Shown: piece by piece, positions 34,620 to 46,301 of the stretch
How positions within the stretch are numbered: position 1 is the stretch's first letter
Layout of the letters: each line of letters begins with the position of its first letter
Translations under genes and position numbers: made by a program
Notes under the pieces: model-generated
What the model was told of the DNA's origin: nothing
Databases searched by the model: none
The model's input: the letters and a program-made list of their open reading frames with translations, nothing else
DNA from: Dicyema japonicum
Lineage: Eukaryota > Dicyemida > Rhombozoa > Dicyemidae
Direction: 5' to 3'
DNA length: 64,000 nucleotides
Assembly (NCBI GenBank): GCA_011109175.1
Contig: RDEW01000018.1
Location: forward strand, 913,962 to 977,961

Positions 34620-36300
34620 TCTATATTTTTGGTTCTGCTGAAATCTTATCCAAGTCAAGGAAGGCAAACTCGTTTTAAAACACTGTGTTGATTTTACGTA
34701 GTAGATCCCCTACCATAGTCAGCAGGAAAACCTCAGGAATTTCCACACCCTTCGATACCTGTACTGACTCACTTGGCACGATTGAGTTTCAGTTTTTCCT
34801 TAGGAATCTTAATTTCTCAACATTCAGATTATAAAATTATCCACATAATCCTCTACCCTATCTGCCATATTACTTTTACCCCATCTGCCATAATAGTTAT
34901 TTGTTCCTTCAGTGATTCCAGCTCCGTCTGTTTCCAATCAATCTTGGCAAAGATCTGCTCTTTCCATTTATGTGGTGGTCTGTGCTACTACGTTAACTCA
35001 ACATAGGTGATCTGTTCTGAATACATCACATGGGAGATGTGACCCAGTGACCTTACTTGCTTGTATAGCAGGACTGAATCTGCCACTGCAGAGCTCCGCC
35101 AAGTATAGGCCAGCCATTCAAGAGCATCCAGGATAGAATGCTACTTTGGTATAGTTATATATTATACTAAAGATAGCTTTTGTTCAAAGCGAGATCGATG
35201 TTCTGGAAGTGGTACAAGTATAAACGAATAGATGTTCAAGAATACAAAAACTATAAGTAGAAAGTTTTTTCTATTTCTTTGAAAAATTTAAACATTAAAA
35301 AAATGGCCCTCGACCGGATTCGAACCGGCAACATAATAGTACCTCATACCACTGCTCTAAACATTGGAGCTACGAGGACCATTTATATAATTCTATATTC
35401 CTATTAGCTTCTGCATATCAATATCCTTTGTATGATCTCCCTTTTTCCAATCCTGGATCCTCAATTAACGAAACAGTAGTACAATAATCATGCCACGAAA
35501 TGTACATTCAATAAAACTTTATTCGAGTTGCATGCCTCGTTGTGATTGTAGTGGTCGATATACAAGACTCACTATCGAACAAAAAATTCAAATATTCCGT
35601 TATAAGGAAGATAACAACATATTATAATGCCAAAGAATTGCCATAAATTTTCCTTTTTTTAAACATAAAATTTGCAGAAAGACAGTTAACTTATCTTACT
35701 GTTTCGCGAGTCAATTTTGAAACAATTCAAAACTAAAAACTCTTTTAACAAAAACAGTCAAAAAGTTAAAGTTTCTGCACCATGATGAAAAGCTTGTTGA
35801 GTGAATGGATTTGATAGATTCAAAAGGTATTCTTAATGTTTTTAAATTTTAAAGTGTATTGTTGTACGATGTAAGGCAGAATCTCCAGTAAAAACAGAAT
35901 TCTTCGCTAAGAAATTTTTCTCGACTATTCAAAAACTCTTGAGGATTTTTATCCAAATTTATGAAAAGGGATTAACATCGGATGAGGAAATTACATGGAG
36001 AAATGTGCACACACAAAAAGTGTCGACATTGAAGGGTTTTTCAAAGAATTTCAAGAGGTTTTAAAATCATATACCTGGTGTCAGATTTATAACCTGGATT
36101 AAACTGAGAATTTTACAAGTTTATTCTATCCAGAATATCTCCCAACTCCATTCAAAAGATAATAAAATTCAAAGATAGAGTATCTGTGATGTTATTCTCA
36201 AATATGTTTGGAAATCATAAATTAAAGCCCTTTATTAATTGGAAAATCAAAAATGCCTAGTGTTTCAAATAATATTATAATCGGTAGTCTGCTTCTGGAA
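34620..36300. repeat. Array-A-related block, unit 1 of array B
   Basis: From GGTTCTGCTGAAATCTTATC to ATTATAATCGGTA the order of sequence follows one array A sub-unit, with clear divergence: the MTDRVENY-type relic, the tRNA-like gene, the transposase-like relic and the KSYTC-type stretch. The two arrays therefore share an ancestral sub-unit. Confidence 0.75.
35304..35380 (-). tRNA. tRNA-like gene, array B copy 1 (variant)
   Basis: The acceptor end is GGTCCTCG/CGAGGGCC, and the D stem and B box are as in array A. The anticodon arm differs: GTGGT/ACTAT closes a normal 7-base loop ATGAGGT, which would place GAG as anticodon. A T7 run follows the 3' end. Confidence 0.55.
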
Positions 36301-36631
36301 ACTAGGGGACCTAGCGATCCTCTAAAATGACCACTGTAGATTTGAACATTGACATTACCAATCTCCAAAAGTTTTATGTTAAAAATACGAAAGGTAAGCT
36401 CTTTGGAAAAGGGGGAGCCCATTAAAATTAGGTGTTCCTCATCAGCAATTTTTATTCGAACAAAAGTGTTTTAAGAGAACCGTCCTTTGTGTGTATGATA
36501 TTCAAATTAATCGGATTTTAAAAGCAATATAGTTAAAATTTTAATCTATATTTTAAACCAACTCAAAATATTAAGAAAAATCAAACTACTATTATTTCAA
36601 ACGGGCAACGAGTAAATTAACATTACCCAAT

Positions 36632-36826
36632 TTAAACATTGGAATATTTTCCATCTGTTTTATTATATTTCTTTGACGTTTTTTTATAAAAAAACAAAGT
36701 AACTCCAATAATCGTAAGTACTACAGCAGTGATGGCAACTCCCATAATTTTATAATTTTGTGAAAGACTATTAGTAGTCTCTCTTGTAGCTTCTTCACTT
36801 ACAAAACACCCATAATCTAAAATCAC
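36632..36826 (-). pseudogene. Membrane-anchor ORF (single TM + basic tail), unit 1
   Basis: The frame encodes a polar stretch (SEEATRETTNSLSQNYK), one strong hydrophobic helix (IMGVAITAVVLTIIGVTLFF, about residues 27-46) and a lysine-rich tail ending KTDGKYSNV. This is the layout of the C-terminus of a type I membrane protein. The upstream exons are not visible. 22 nt GT...AG segments lie just upstream (36783-36804 and 36817-36838), so it may be a captured terminal exon. Copies lie at about 43910-44105 and 51475-51715, both with frame breaks. Confidence 0.45.
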
Positions 36827-37072
36827 CGTAATTCAAACCTCTTCCAATTTAACAAAAAGTCAATCATTTCGAAAAATTTGATTGTAGATAAAACCAATTT
36901 CTGAAATATAATATTTATTTTGTGTCGAATTAAATTAAGTGATGGGGGAAGTAATATGAAAAGGTAGGGCATGCCAACCGACTTCTACCCCGACAGTCTC
37001 CACCAAAAATCACAGGGTCATCTCTGAAGATATGTGGCAGATTCTTTAGTTCGATTTATGAAACCTTGAATA

Positions 37073-37188
37073 AGATTTTCGAAAGTTCCGGCAGCTTTGC
37101 AATTTTTTATCAAATCATAAGGAAATAGGAACGAGGATTTTCGATAGTTCCAGTAGCCTTGCCATTTTTATCAAATCATGGAAGAGAC
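37073..37188. repeat. Two imperfect 55-60 bp tandem repeats, unit 1
   Basis: GATTTTCGAAAGTTCCGGCA... is followed by GATTTTCGATAGTTCCAGTA..., each ending in TTTATCAAATCAT. The same pair is present near 44340-44455 and 51950-52070. Confidence 0.6.
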
Positions 37189-37199
37189 CTTATTATTGT

Positions 37200-37690
37200 C
37201 AATTTATTACTTTGTATTACCTAATTTATGTTGAATTGTCTGTCTTGTTTTCTTTGTCTCATTAATGGTTTATGTAAATTAGAGAGTCTGTCTTCCATGC
37301 ATTTAAGCTTAATTTCACATTCACTATTTGATGACGTTAGTTTGGCTGTCTTTTAGTAAATATTTATTAATTGCTCTCTCCTTATACAGAATATTCTCAT
37401 CTAATTTTGAGATACTCACACTCATGCAATCTACTGTTGTTTGCAAATCATTATTCTTTACCTCCAATCTATCAACCCCTCTTTTTTGATGTTCCAAACA
37501 TTTTTGTAATTCCTATAACTTTATATTAATTTTACTATTATTTCATTTTCCTTATTACTAATACATTCTTTACTACGTCGAATACTATCTTGTGCTTTTC
37601 TTAGAGTTTCATTGAGGTGATTAGTATATCTAATGACGATTCTATATTTTGCTGAATTTTTTTTTGACTTAGAAAAAAAGTTTTTAAAAT
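37200..37690 (-). pseudogene. Coiled-coil protein fragment, unit 1
   Basis: Read across frame breaks, the minus strand gives NHLNETLRKAQDSIRRSKEC, ISNKENEIIVKL, CLEHQKRGVDRLEVKNNDLQ and TTVDCMSVSISKLDENILYK. This is heptad-rich and charged and looks like part of a long coiled coil. It resembles the longer decayed coiled-coil region at 53.4-55.1 kb (HLNETLRKAQ against EFNETLRRVQ). Copies lie at 44500-44960 and 52110-52560. No family is assigned. Confidence 0.45.
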
Positions 37691-37699
37691 AGAAGTCAG

Positions 37700-37818
37700 G
37701 TAAGTTGCCGCACTCACTGCGTGGCTGTTCCCTCTCAAAAATTGCGAGCGAAATTCGCTTCAAATAGCCAGCGGCGTTCACGGAGATCTCCAGTGCATGA
37801 GGTGATCCGGTTTCCAAG
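37700..37818 (-). pseudogene. Retroelement C-terminal tail fragment, unit 1/2 border
   Basis: The minus strand reads ETGSPHALEI, then KRISLAI, matching the end of the fuller module at 52580-53309. It is cut at TTTCCAAG, where the next unit begins. Confidence 0.6.
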
Positions 37819-37856
37819 AGAAATCCTCTTTAGTGGATTTAATTCGAAACCAATTA

Positions 37857-38976
37857 GCTTGTTGCAGTTGAATCCTCGATGCTGGAAGCCAATAAGGAGA
37901 GATTATATTTACCCCGTGATAAATTTGGCTTTTGACTGTGTGGATTAGTCAAACTAAGTGAGCATATCCTTATGCGATTTTACTACACCCTGATATCTGG
38001 GAGAAGTGTTTCTGCTAGGAAGCACGCCATAATAACGACGGAGAAAACACGGGCAACCCACCTAGCCAATATCAGATTTTTTATGCTAATTATGGTGTTG
38101 ATGGTGGTGGGCTAGTAAATTTGAAGGCGTTGATCGAATTACAATATAATAGTTTGATGGAAAAAATCAATTTAAAAAGCCTTCATAAGGTCATCTTCAT
38201 ACCATCGGACAACCCACATGATGACTTTAAGTCGTCGACAACATGGTTAAAAATACGGTGACAGCTCACCTCGATCGGAGGTGTTGTAGACGTATGTGCA
38301 ATACATGCCCCCATGGTAAATTAAGGAGCATGTCGGTTGATCATTTAGCCACTTGGTGTATTCTCTGCCACGTCTATGTGTGGAGGAATAACTTGGTAGT
38401 AATGAGTCATCATCTTTTACTATGCATTAGGTATGGTATTCGCCACACCAGACAGTTGCGGACTCATAAGATGGAATCTGTAGCAGAGAACAGCAGGGTC
38501 CAAATTAAAGTGGCAGTATTATCGAACCTATAATATAAAATAAACCAGATCATCGAGCATTCTTTACTTCTCTTTAGCATAGGGTTAGGTGGAGGCTTAG
38601 CTTGTATCATAGTAGATAAGGAGTCTGGCCAAGTCCTTATCATAGAGGTAGGCATCACGTCTCAAGACCGTTTGCAGACTGTGGAAGTGGAGAAAAAAAA
38701 TAAGTATAACTTTCTTGTAAACGAGATCGGGCAGATGTTTGGTTGCAAAGGTCCTCGTTATTCCTATAGTAATGACATGGGAAGGAATGCAACAAAGTAC
38801 CACAAGGGTTATCTGAAGCAGTTGGAGGTAGATAGGAAGCTCCAGGCGTATCCACAGTCTACTGTGGTAAAGGGACCCTAGAGAGCCTGACATTGGAGTA
38901 TAAAAGGCAGAGCCCTGAGATCCCATATAGGCAGATGGTTCAATTGGACAAGGTGCTCTCGGAGTTGTTTCAGTAA
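37857..38976 (+). pseudogene. 3' end of an R2/NeSL-like retroelement, unit 2
   Basis: It has the same content as 30300-31416. The frame 38243-38533 is the longest here (HLDRRCCRRMCNTCPHGKLR through RTHKMESVAENS). The IEVGITSQDRLQTVEVEK and FLVNEIGQMFGCKGPRYSYS blocks follow, and the stop is at 38974-38976. Breaks fall in partly different places than in unit 1. Confidence 0.65.
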
Positions 38977-38980
38977 CCAG

Positions 38981-39039
38981 AATCGAACCTGCCTGAAGAG
39001 GCTGGGGAACAGGCAGTCGAGGAAGGTTGTTGATTATTA
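38981..39039. repeat. 59 bp direct repeat, left copy, unit 2
   Basis: It has the same sequence and position relative to the stop codon as in unit 1. Its partner is 41758-41816. Confidence 0.85.
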
Positions 39040-41757
39040 TTTATTTAAGCACTTCACGAGAGCCATTAATAATTATAGCCCAGCATGTGCAGCAAAAGAA
39101 ACAAGGTTAGATGTCATCCTTTTCCATGCTCCCCTGTTCATAGCCAAGGCTCTCATGCTGTCCAGGTCGTCGGCATTTATTTGATTTTTTTGATCTTGAC
39201 CAGGTCTTTTTGTAAGACTATTGGCAGTGTTGTTCTTGGTCTTCCACGATAGCGGCCTTCTTGACTAACATAGTATGTTTCCATAGATATGTTCGGTGGG
39301 GATGTTAATTCCATCCTCAGCACGTGTCCGAAGAGCTTCCATCGGGATTCCAGTACTTCTAAGCTGATAGGTCTAGTGCTGCATCTCTTATATAAAGCAT
39401 TCCTCGATATTCTCGTAGGCCAAGTAGTTCCAGTTATTTTTCTCAGCTGACCTCTGTGGAACGAGTCTAGTTTTTCCATATCCGCTGATGAGGTCGCCCA
39501 AGTTCCAGCGTTATATAAAAGTACGGGTTTTATGAATGAGTCGTATAATAGGATTCTCATTTTCGTGTCGATGCCTTTTTGATTGAGCCATAGATTCTTC
39601 AGTTTATATAACGCAGCATTGGCTAGAGTTTTCCTACGTAAAATATCTTCGCTATCTCCCATAAGTGAACCGAGTTTCTTTACTTGTCGCCACTTCTCTT
39701 CTAGGACGTTACTCATCCTTCTTATCTCTGTGAGTTCTGTTTTCTCTCTGTTCACAGTAAGAAACCATTTCCCTAGTACATCTGGTGCTTTTTCTAATAG
39801 GTTTTCCAGGACCTCTTTGTCTTCAGAAATTAGGTCTACATCGTCCGCGTAGATCACTTCTTCCGTCTTTCCTTGGTATACGGTCTAAGTTCCCTCATAG
39901 CGGCTTCCAAATAAATTGTGAATAGTAGAGGAGAAAGGGAGTCTCCTTGTGGAGTGCCCGTGTTTGTTTCAAATTTTCTTGAATAGGTTTTCCGACTCTC
40001 ACAAGGAGCTCAGTGTTAGAAAGTAGAATTCGGATCATCCTTAGACTCGATTCATCAAGAAATCCGCTCAGTACCCCCATTAATTTGTTCCTGTTAACCG
40101 TATCAAAAGCTCTTGATAAGTCAATTCCCAGAATATTGGTGGCGTTACGGTATCTTTGATATGTTGCACACCTCCATCTGTGACTCCATACCGCATCAGC
40201 TGTGGATCTCCCTTCTCGAAAACCACTTTGACTATCTGGTAGGTATTTGTAAGCAGATCCTTTTATTCGTTCAAGCACAATGTTTGCCAAGACTTTGCGT
40301 AATGAATTTAGTAGTATGATGGGTCGCAAATTTTCGATCGGTCCTCTGTTTTTGTTGGTTTTTTGTATGGGGATTAGTAGTCCCGTACCCAGAGGTAGAG
40401 TTGAGTTAGTTGAAAACATTTCATTTAGTAGTGTAGCGATTTTTTCAAAAAGGAGGTCAGGGCCGTATTTCAGTAGTTCTGGGTTTATCGCATCTGGTCC
40501 GGGGCTTCTGTTATTCTTGAGTTTTCGGCAGGCCGTTTTGATTTCCTCGGCCGTGATTGGTATCTCAAGGGGTCTTGGCCTTCCATCAAATGGGTGGATT
40601 TCTATGGTTTTGATGTTGAAAAGCTTCTCAAAGTGAGCCGCGATGGCTTCAGTTTGTTCTTTGGTGTTCAGTATTAGCTTACCGTTCTCGTCTTTTATGG
40701 TTAGTCGGCTTCGGTTTGTTCGCCGCAGTAAACGGGCAGCGACGTACACCTGTGCGTTGTCTTTCACTTTGTTTACTTCTTCTATACAGGAAGCTATTTC
40801 TTCTATGAAAAGCTTCTTGTTCAGACCCTTTATTTTTCTTCTGACACGTTGTCTTTCGCCTTGAAGGGCTTTTATCGCATTAGTGTCAGTGGCATTTGAT
40901 TTTCTCATATTTATTTCTTTTAGACTTTTCGCAAGCTCAGGAACATCTGGATGAATAGCCTTCAGGTGCATTTTACTATTCTCCCTTTTGCCAAGACATG
41001 CTTCAGCAGCTTCGTTGATGGTGTCCTTTGTGCGTTTCCAGGCGTCTTCTAGCGTGATATCCACCAATACGTCCTGCAAATTAGTCTGAATGTATTGTTG
41101 ATATCTCTCAGTAGTCTCCGGTTGAGAAATCAGCCTTTCAGTCGCGTAGTCGCCTCTGATTTTCTCAAATTCGTGATTTTTTGCATTCTTGTATTTAATG
41201 CCATGTTTTTTCAGGTTGAAGGTCGCAATTCAAATCCCAGCAATGAGTATTAGTGATGACGACTCATATTCGTTGTACGTCCGTAACAGTGTTGAATAGA
41301 AGTCGTCTAGTTCTGTTGGATCGTTCGTTACTCTCCGCAGTGTGGCGCATAAACATTTACAATTGTCAGAAAGCTCTTCGAAGGAGGTAAGTCGTATATA
41401 ACACAGATCCTGTCATTCACACTCCATATACGGTGGACTGCACTTGTCAACTTTGAGTGGATAGCAAATCCAAGTCCATAATGTTTTGAGTCGCTCGGCT
41501 GACATATAATTCGATATTCGCCAAAGTTTTCATCAAGGCTACAAGTAACTTTCGTCTCTTGTAGGCACCCAATAGATACGTCGTATCTCTCCAGGTCATC
41601 ACAGAGAATCTTCCTCGACCATGTCGTAGATAAGCCTCTAGCATTGAACGTAAGGACTTTTAGACGAGATGCATCGCTTTGTATCCATTGCCTTTTAGAC
41701 ATTTTCTCAATTGCGATCCAATCAAGAAACGAAGCACGTCACCACCTCACCAAAAAA
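39040..41757 (-). mobile_element. RTE-type LINE, unit 2, with internal endonuclease deletion
   Basis: The ORF runs from MSKRQW (41700-41702) to the stop at 39177-39179. Its central part is the best preserved of the three copies: 394 codons are open over the linker and reverse transcriptase palm, and 226 over the YADD box and C-terminus. A segment of about 315 bp present in copies 1 and 3 (33664-33977 in copy 1) is missing at 41229. This removes the middle of the endonuclease including the region before SDHKMV. A one-base break near 39885-39890 separates the two long frames. Confidence 0.85.
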
Positions 41758-41816
41758 AATCGAACCTGCCTGAAGAGGCTGGGGAACAGGCAGTCGAGGA
41801 AAGTTGTTGATTATTA
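41758..41816. repeat. 59 bp direct repeat, right copy, unit 2
   Basis: This is the partner of 38981-39039, preceded by an A8 run at the LINE 5' boundary. Confidence 0.85.
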
Positions 41817-41859
41817 AATATATTAACTTTTTTTATTGTTTGTTAAATAAAGTGGGATC

Positions 41860-43560
41860 TATATTTTTGGTTCTGCTGAAATCTTATCCAAGTCAAGGAA
41901 GGCAAACTCGTTTAAAACACTGTGTTGATTTTACGTAGTAGATCCCCTACCATAGTCAGCAGGAAAACCTCAGGAATTTCCACACCCTTCGATACCTGTA
42001 CTGACTCACTTGGCACGATTGAGTTTCACGTTTTTCTTAGGAATCTTTAATTTCTCAACATTCAGATTATCAAAATTATCCAGATAATCCTCAACCCTAT
42101 CTGCCATATTACTTTTACCCTATCCGCCATAATACTTATTTGTTCCTTCAGTGATTCCAGCTCTGTCTGTTTCCAATCAATCATGGCAAAGATCTGCTTT
42201 TTCCATTTATGTGGTGGTCTGTGCTACTACGTTAACTCAACATAGGTGATCTGTTCTGAATACATCACATGGGAGATGTGACCCAGTCACCTTACTGGCT
42301 AGTATAGCAGGACTGACTCTGCCACTGCAGAGCTCCGCCAAATATGGCCAGCCATTCAAGAGCATCCAGGATAGAATGCTACTTTGGTATAGTTATATAT
42401 TATACTAAAGATAGCTTTTGTCCAAAGCGAGATCGATGTTCTGGAAGTGGTACAAGTATAAACGAATAAGATGTTCGAGAATACAAAAACTATAAGTAGA
42501 AAGTTTTTTCTATTTCTTTGAAAAATTTAAACATTATAAAAATGGCCCTCGACCGGATTCGAACCGGCAACATAATAGTACGTCATACCACTGCTCTAAA
42601 CATTGGAGCTACGAGGACCATTTCTATTGTTCTATATTTCTATTAGCCTCTGCATATCAATATCCTTGGTATGATCTCCCTTTTTCCAATCTTGGATCCT
42701 CAATTAACGAAAAAGTAGTACATTCATCATGCCACGAAATGTACATTCAATAAAACTTTATTCGAGTTGCATGCCTCGTTGTGATTGTAGTGGTCGAAAA
42801 ACAAGACTCACTATCGAACAAAAAATGCAATATTGCGTTATAAGGACGACAACAACATATTATAATGCCAAAGAATTGCCATAAATTTTCTTTTTCTAAA
42901 GTGAACATTTGCCGGAAGACAGTTAACCTTATCTTAATATATCGCGAGTCAATTTTAAAAAAATTCAAATCTAAAAACTCTTCAACAAAAACAGTCAAAA
43001 ATTAAAAAGTTTCCGCAACCCATGATGAAAAGCTCGTTGAGTGAATGGATTTGATAGATTCAAAAGGTATTCTTAATGTTTTTAAATTTTAAAGTGTATT
43101 GTTGTACGATGTAAGGCAGAATCTCCAGTAAAACAGAATTCTTCGCTAAGAAATTTTTCTCGACTATTCAAAAACTCTTGTGGATTTTTATCCAAATTTA
43201 AGAAAAGGGATTAACATCGGATGAGGAAATTACATGGACAAATGTGCACACACAAAAAGTGTCGACATTAAAGGGTTTTTCAAAGAATTTCAAGAGGTTT
43301 TAAAATCATATACCTGGTGTCAGATTTATAACCTGGATTAAACTGAGAATTTTACAAGCTTATTCTATCCAGAAGTATCTGCCAACTCCATTCAAAAGAT
43401 AATAGAAATTCAAAGATAGAGTATCTGTGATGTTATTCTCAAATATGTTTGGAAATAATAAATTAAAGCCCTTTATTAATTGGAAAATCAAAAATGCCTA
43501 TGTGTTTCAAATAATATTATAATCGGTATTCTGCTTCTGGAAACTAGGGGACCTAGCGAT
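41860..43560. repeat. Array-A-related block, unit 2 of array B
   Basis: It has the same order as 34620-36300. It is followed (43570-43760, +) by a frame reading SSYEWIKVKMINIDITNLQK that is intact at 51151-51339 and partly deleted in unit 1. Confidence 0.75.
42543..42619 (-). tRNA. tRNA-like gene, array B copy 2 (variant)
   Basis: It has the same fold as array B copy 1, but the 7-base loop is ATGACGT, giving GAC at the anticodon position. The B box is intact. The 3' run is TTTTTATAATG. Confidence 0.55.
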
Positions 43561-43909
43561 CCTCTAAAATGACCACCTGTAGATTTGAATAGTTCTTATG
43601 AGTGGATCAAGGTCAAGATGATTAACATTGACATTACCAATCTCCAAAAGTTTTATGTTAAAAATACGAGAGGTAATCTCTTTGGAAAAGGGGGAGCCCA
43701 TTAAAATTAGATGTTCCTCATCAGCAATTTTTATTCGAACAAAAGTGTTTTAAGAGAACCGTCTTTTGTGTGTATGATATTCAAATTAATCGGATTTTAA
43801 AAGCAATATAGTTAAAATTTTAATCTATATTTAAACCAACTCAAAATATTAAGAAAAATCAAACTACTATTATTTCAAACGGGCAAACGAGTAAATTAAC
43901 ATTACCCAT

Positions 43910-44105
43910 TTTAAAACATTGGAATATTTTCCATCTGTTTTATTATATTTCTTTGACGTTTTTTTATAAAAAAAACAAAGTAACTCCAATAATCGTAAGT
44001 ACTACAGCAGTGATGGCAACTCCCATAATTTTATAATTTTGTGAAAGACTATTAGTAGTCTCTCTTGTAGCTTCTTCACTTACAAAACACCCATAATCTA
44101 AAATC
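43910..44105 (-). pseudogene. Membrane-anchor ORF, unit 2 copy
   Basis: It is the same hydrophobic helix and lysine-rich tail as 36632-36826, with an extra A in a homopolymer (near 43970) that breaks the frame between helix and tail. Confidence 0.4.
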
Positions 44106-44499
44106 ACCGTAATTCAAACCTCTTCCAATTTAACAAAAAGTCAATCATTTCGAAAAATTTGATTGTAGATAAAACCAATTTCTGAAATATAATATTTATT
44201 TCGTGTCGAATTAAATTAAGTGATGGGGGAAGTAATATGAAAAGGTAGGGCATGCCAACCGACTTCTACCCCGACAGTCTCCACCAAAAATCACAGGGTC
44301 ATCTCTGAAGATATGTGGCAGATACTTTAGTTCGATTTTTGAAACCTCGAATAAGATTTTCGAAAGTTCCGGCAGCTTTGCAATTTTTTATCAAATCATA
44401 AGGAAATAGGAACGAGGATTTTCGATAGTTCCACCAGCGTATTTTTATCAAATCATGGAAGAGACCTTATTATTGTCAATTTATTACTTTGTATTACCT

Positions 44500-44960
44500 A
44501 ATTTATGTTGAATTGTCTGTCTTGTTTTCTTTGTCTCTATTAATGGTTTATGTAAATTAGAAAGTCTGTCTTCATGCATTTAAGCTTAATTTCACATTCA
44601 CTATTTGATGACGTTAGTTTGGCTGTCTTTTTAGTAAATATTTATTAATTGCTCTCTCCTTATACAGAATATTCTCATCTAATTTTTTAGATACTCACAC
44701 TCATGCAATCTACTGTTGTTTGCAAATCATTATTCTTTACCTCCAATCTATCAACCCCCTCTTTTGATGTTCAAACATTTTTGTAATTCCTATAACTTTA
44801 TATTAATTTACTATTATTTCATTTTCCTTATTACTAATACATTCTTTACTACGTCGAATACTATCTTGTGCTTTTCTTAGAGTTTCATTGAGGTGATTAG
44901 TATATCTAATGACGATTCTATATTTTGATGATTTTTTTTGACTTAGAAAAAAAGTTTTAA
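44500..44960 (-). pseudogene. Coiled-coil protein fragment, unit 2
   Basis: This is a copy of 37200-37690. The open part 44803-44985 reads TNHLNETLRKAQDSIRRSKE. The other frames are broken by indels. Confidence 0.4.
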
Positions 44961-44984
44961 AATAGAAGTCAGGTAGTTGCCGCA

Positions 44985-45087
44985 CTCACTGTGGGGCTGT
45001 TCCTCTCAAAATTGCGAGCGAAATTCGCTCAAATAGCCAGCGGCGTTCACGGAGATCTCCAGTGCATGAGGTGATCCGGTTTCCAAG
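44985..45087 (-). pseudogene. Retroelement C-terminal tail fragment, unit 2/3 border
   Basis: This is a copy of 37700-37818 cut at the same TTTCCAAG, which confirms that the break predates amplification. Confidence 0.6.
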
Positions 45088-45117
45088 AAAAATCCTCTTA
45101 GTGGATTTATTCGAAAC

Positions 45118-46238
45118 AATTAGCTTGTTGCAGTTGAATCCTCGATGCTGGAAGCCAATAAGGAGAGATTATATTTACCCCGTGATAAATTTGGCCTTTG
45201 ACTGTGTGGATTAGTCAAACTAAGTGAGCATATCCTTATGCGATTTTACTACACCCTGATAGCTGGGAGAAGTGTTTCTGCTAGGAAGCACGCCATAATA
45301 ACGACCGAGAAAACACGGGCAACCCACCTAGCCAATATCAGATTTTTTATGCTAATTATGGTGTTGATGGTGGTGGGCTAGTAAATTTGAAGGCGTTGGT
45401 CGAATTACAATATAATAGTTTGATGGAAAAAATCAATTTAAAAAGCCTTCATAAGGTCATCTTCATACCATCGGACAACCCACATGATGACTTTAAGTCG
45501 TCGACAACATGGTTAAAATACGGTGACAGCTCACCTCGATCGGAGGTGTTGTACACGTATGTGCAATACATGCCCCCATGGTAAATTAAGGAGCATGTCA
45601 GTTGATCATTTAGCCACTTGGTCCATGCTCTGCCACGTCTATGTGTGGAGGAATAACGTGGTAGTAATGAGTCATCATCTTTTACTATGCATTAGGTATG
45701 GTATTCGCCACACCAGACAGTTGCAGACTCATAAGATGGAATCTGTAGCAGAGAACAGCAGGGTCCAAATTAAAGTGGCAGTATTATCGAACCTATAATA
45801 TAAAATAAACCAGATCATCGAGCATTCTTTACTTCTCTTTAGCATAGGGTTAGGTGGAGGCTTAGCTTGTATCATAGTAGATAAGGAGTCTGGCCAAGTC
45901 CTTATCATAGAAGTAGGCATCACGTCTCAAGACCGTTTGCAGACTGTGGAGGTGAGAAAAAAAATGTATGACTTTCTTGTAAACGAGATCGGGCAGATGT
46001 TTGGTTGCAAAGGTCCTCGTTATTCCTATAGTAATGACATGGGAAGGAATGCAACAAAGTACCACAAGGGTTATCTGAAGCAGTTGGAGTTAGATAGGAA
46101 GCTCCAGGCGTATCCACAGTCTACTGTGGTAAAGGGACCCTAGAGAGCCTGACACTGGAGTATAAGAGGCAGAGCCCTGAGATGCCATATGGGCAGATGG
46201 TTCAATTGGACAAGGCGCTCTCGGAGTTGTTTCAGTAA
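45118..46238 (+). pseudogene. 3' end of an R2/NeSL-like retroelement, unit 3
   Basis: It has the same content as units 1 and 2. Open pieces are 45387-45584 (ALVELQYNSLMEKINLK) and 45523-45798. The endonuclease block IEVGITSQDRLQTVEV follows, then FLVNEIGQMFGCKG, with the stop at 46236-46238. Confidence 0.65.
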
Positions 46239-46242
46239 CCAG

Positions 46243-46301
46243 AATCGAACCTGCCTGAAGAGGCTGGGGAACAGGCAGTCGAGGAAGGTTGTTGATTATT
46301 A
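46243..46301. repeat. 59 bp direct repeat, left copy, unit 3
   Basis: The sequence is the same as in the other units. Its partner is 49333-49390. Confidence 0.85.
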
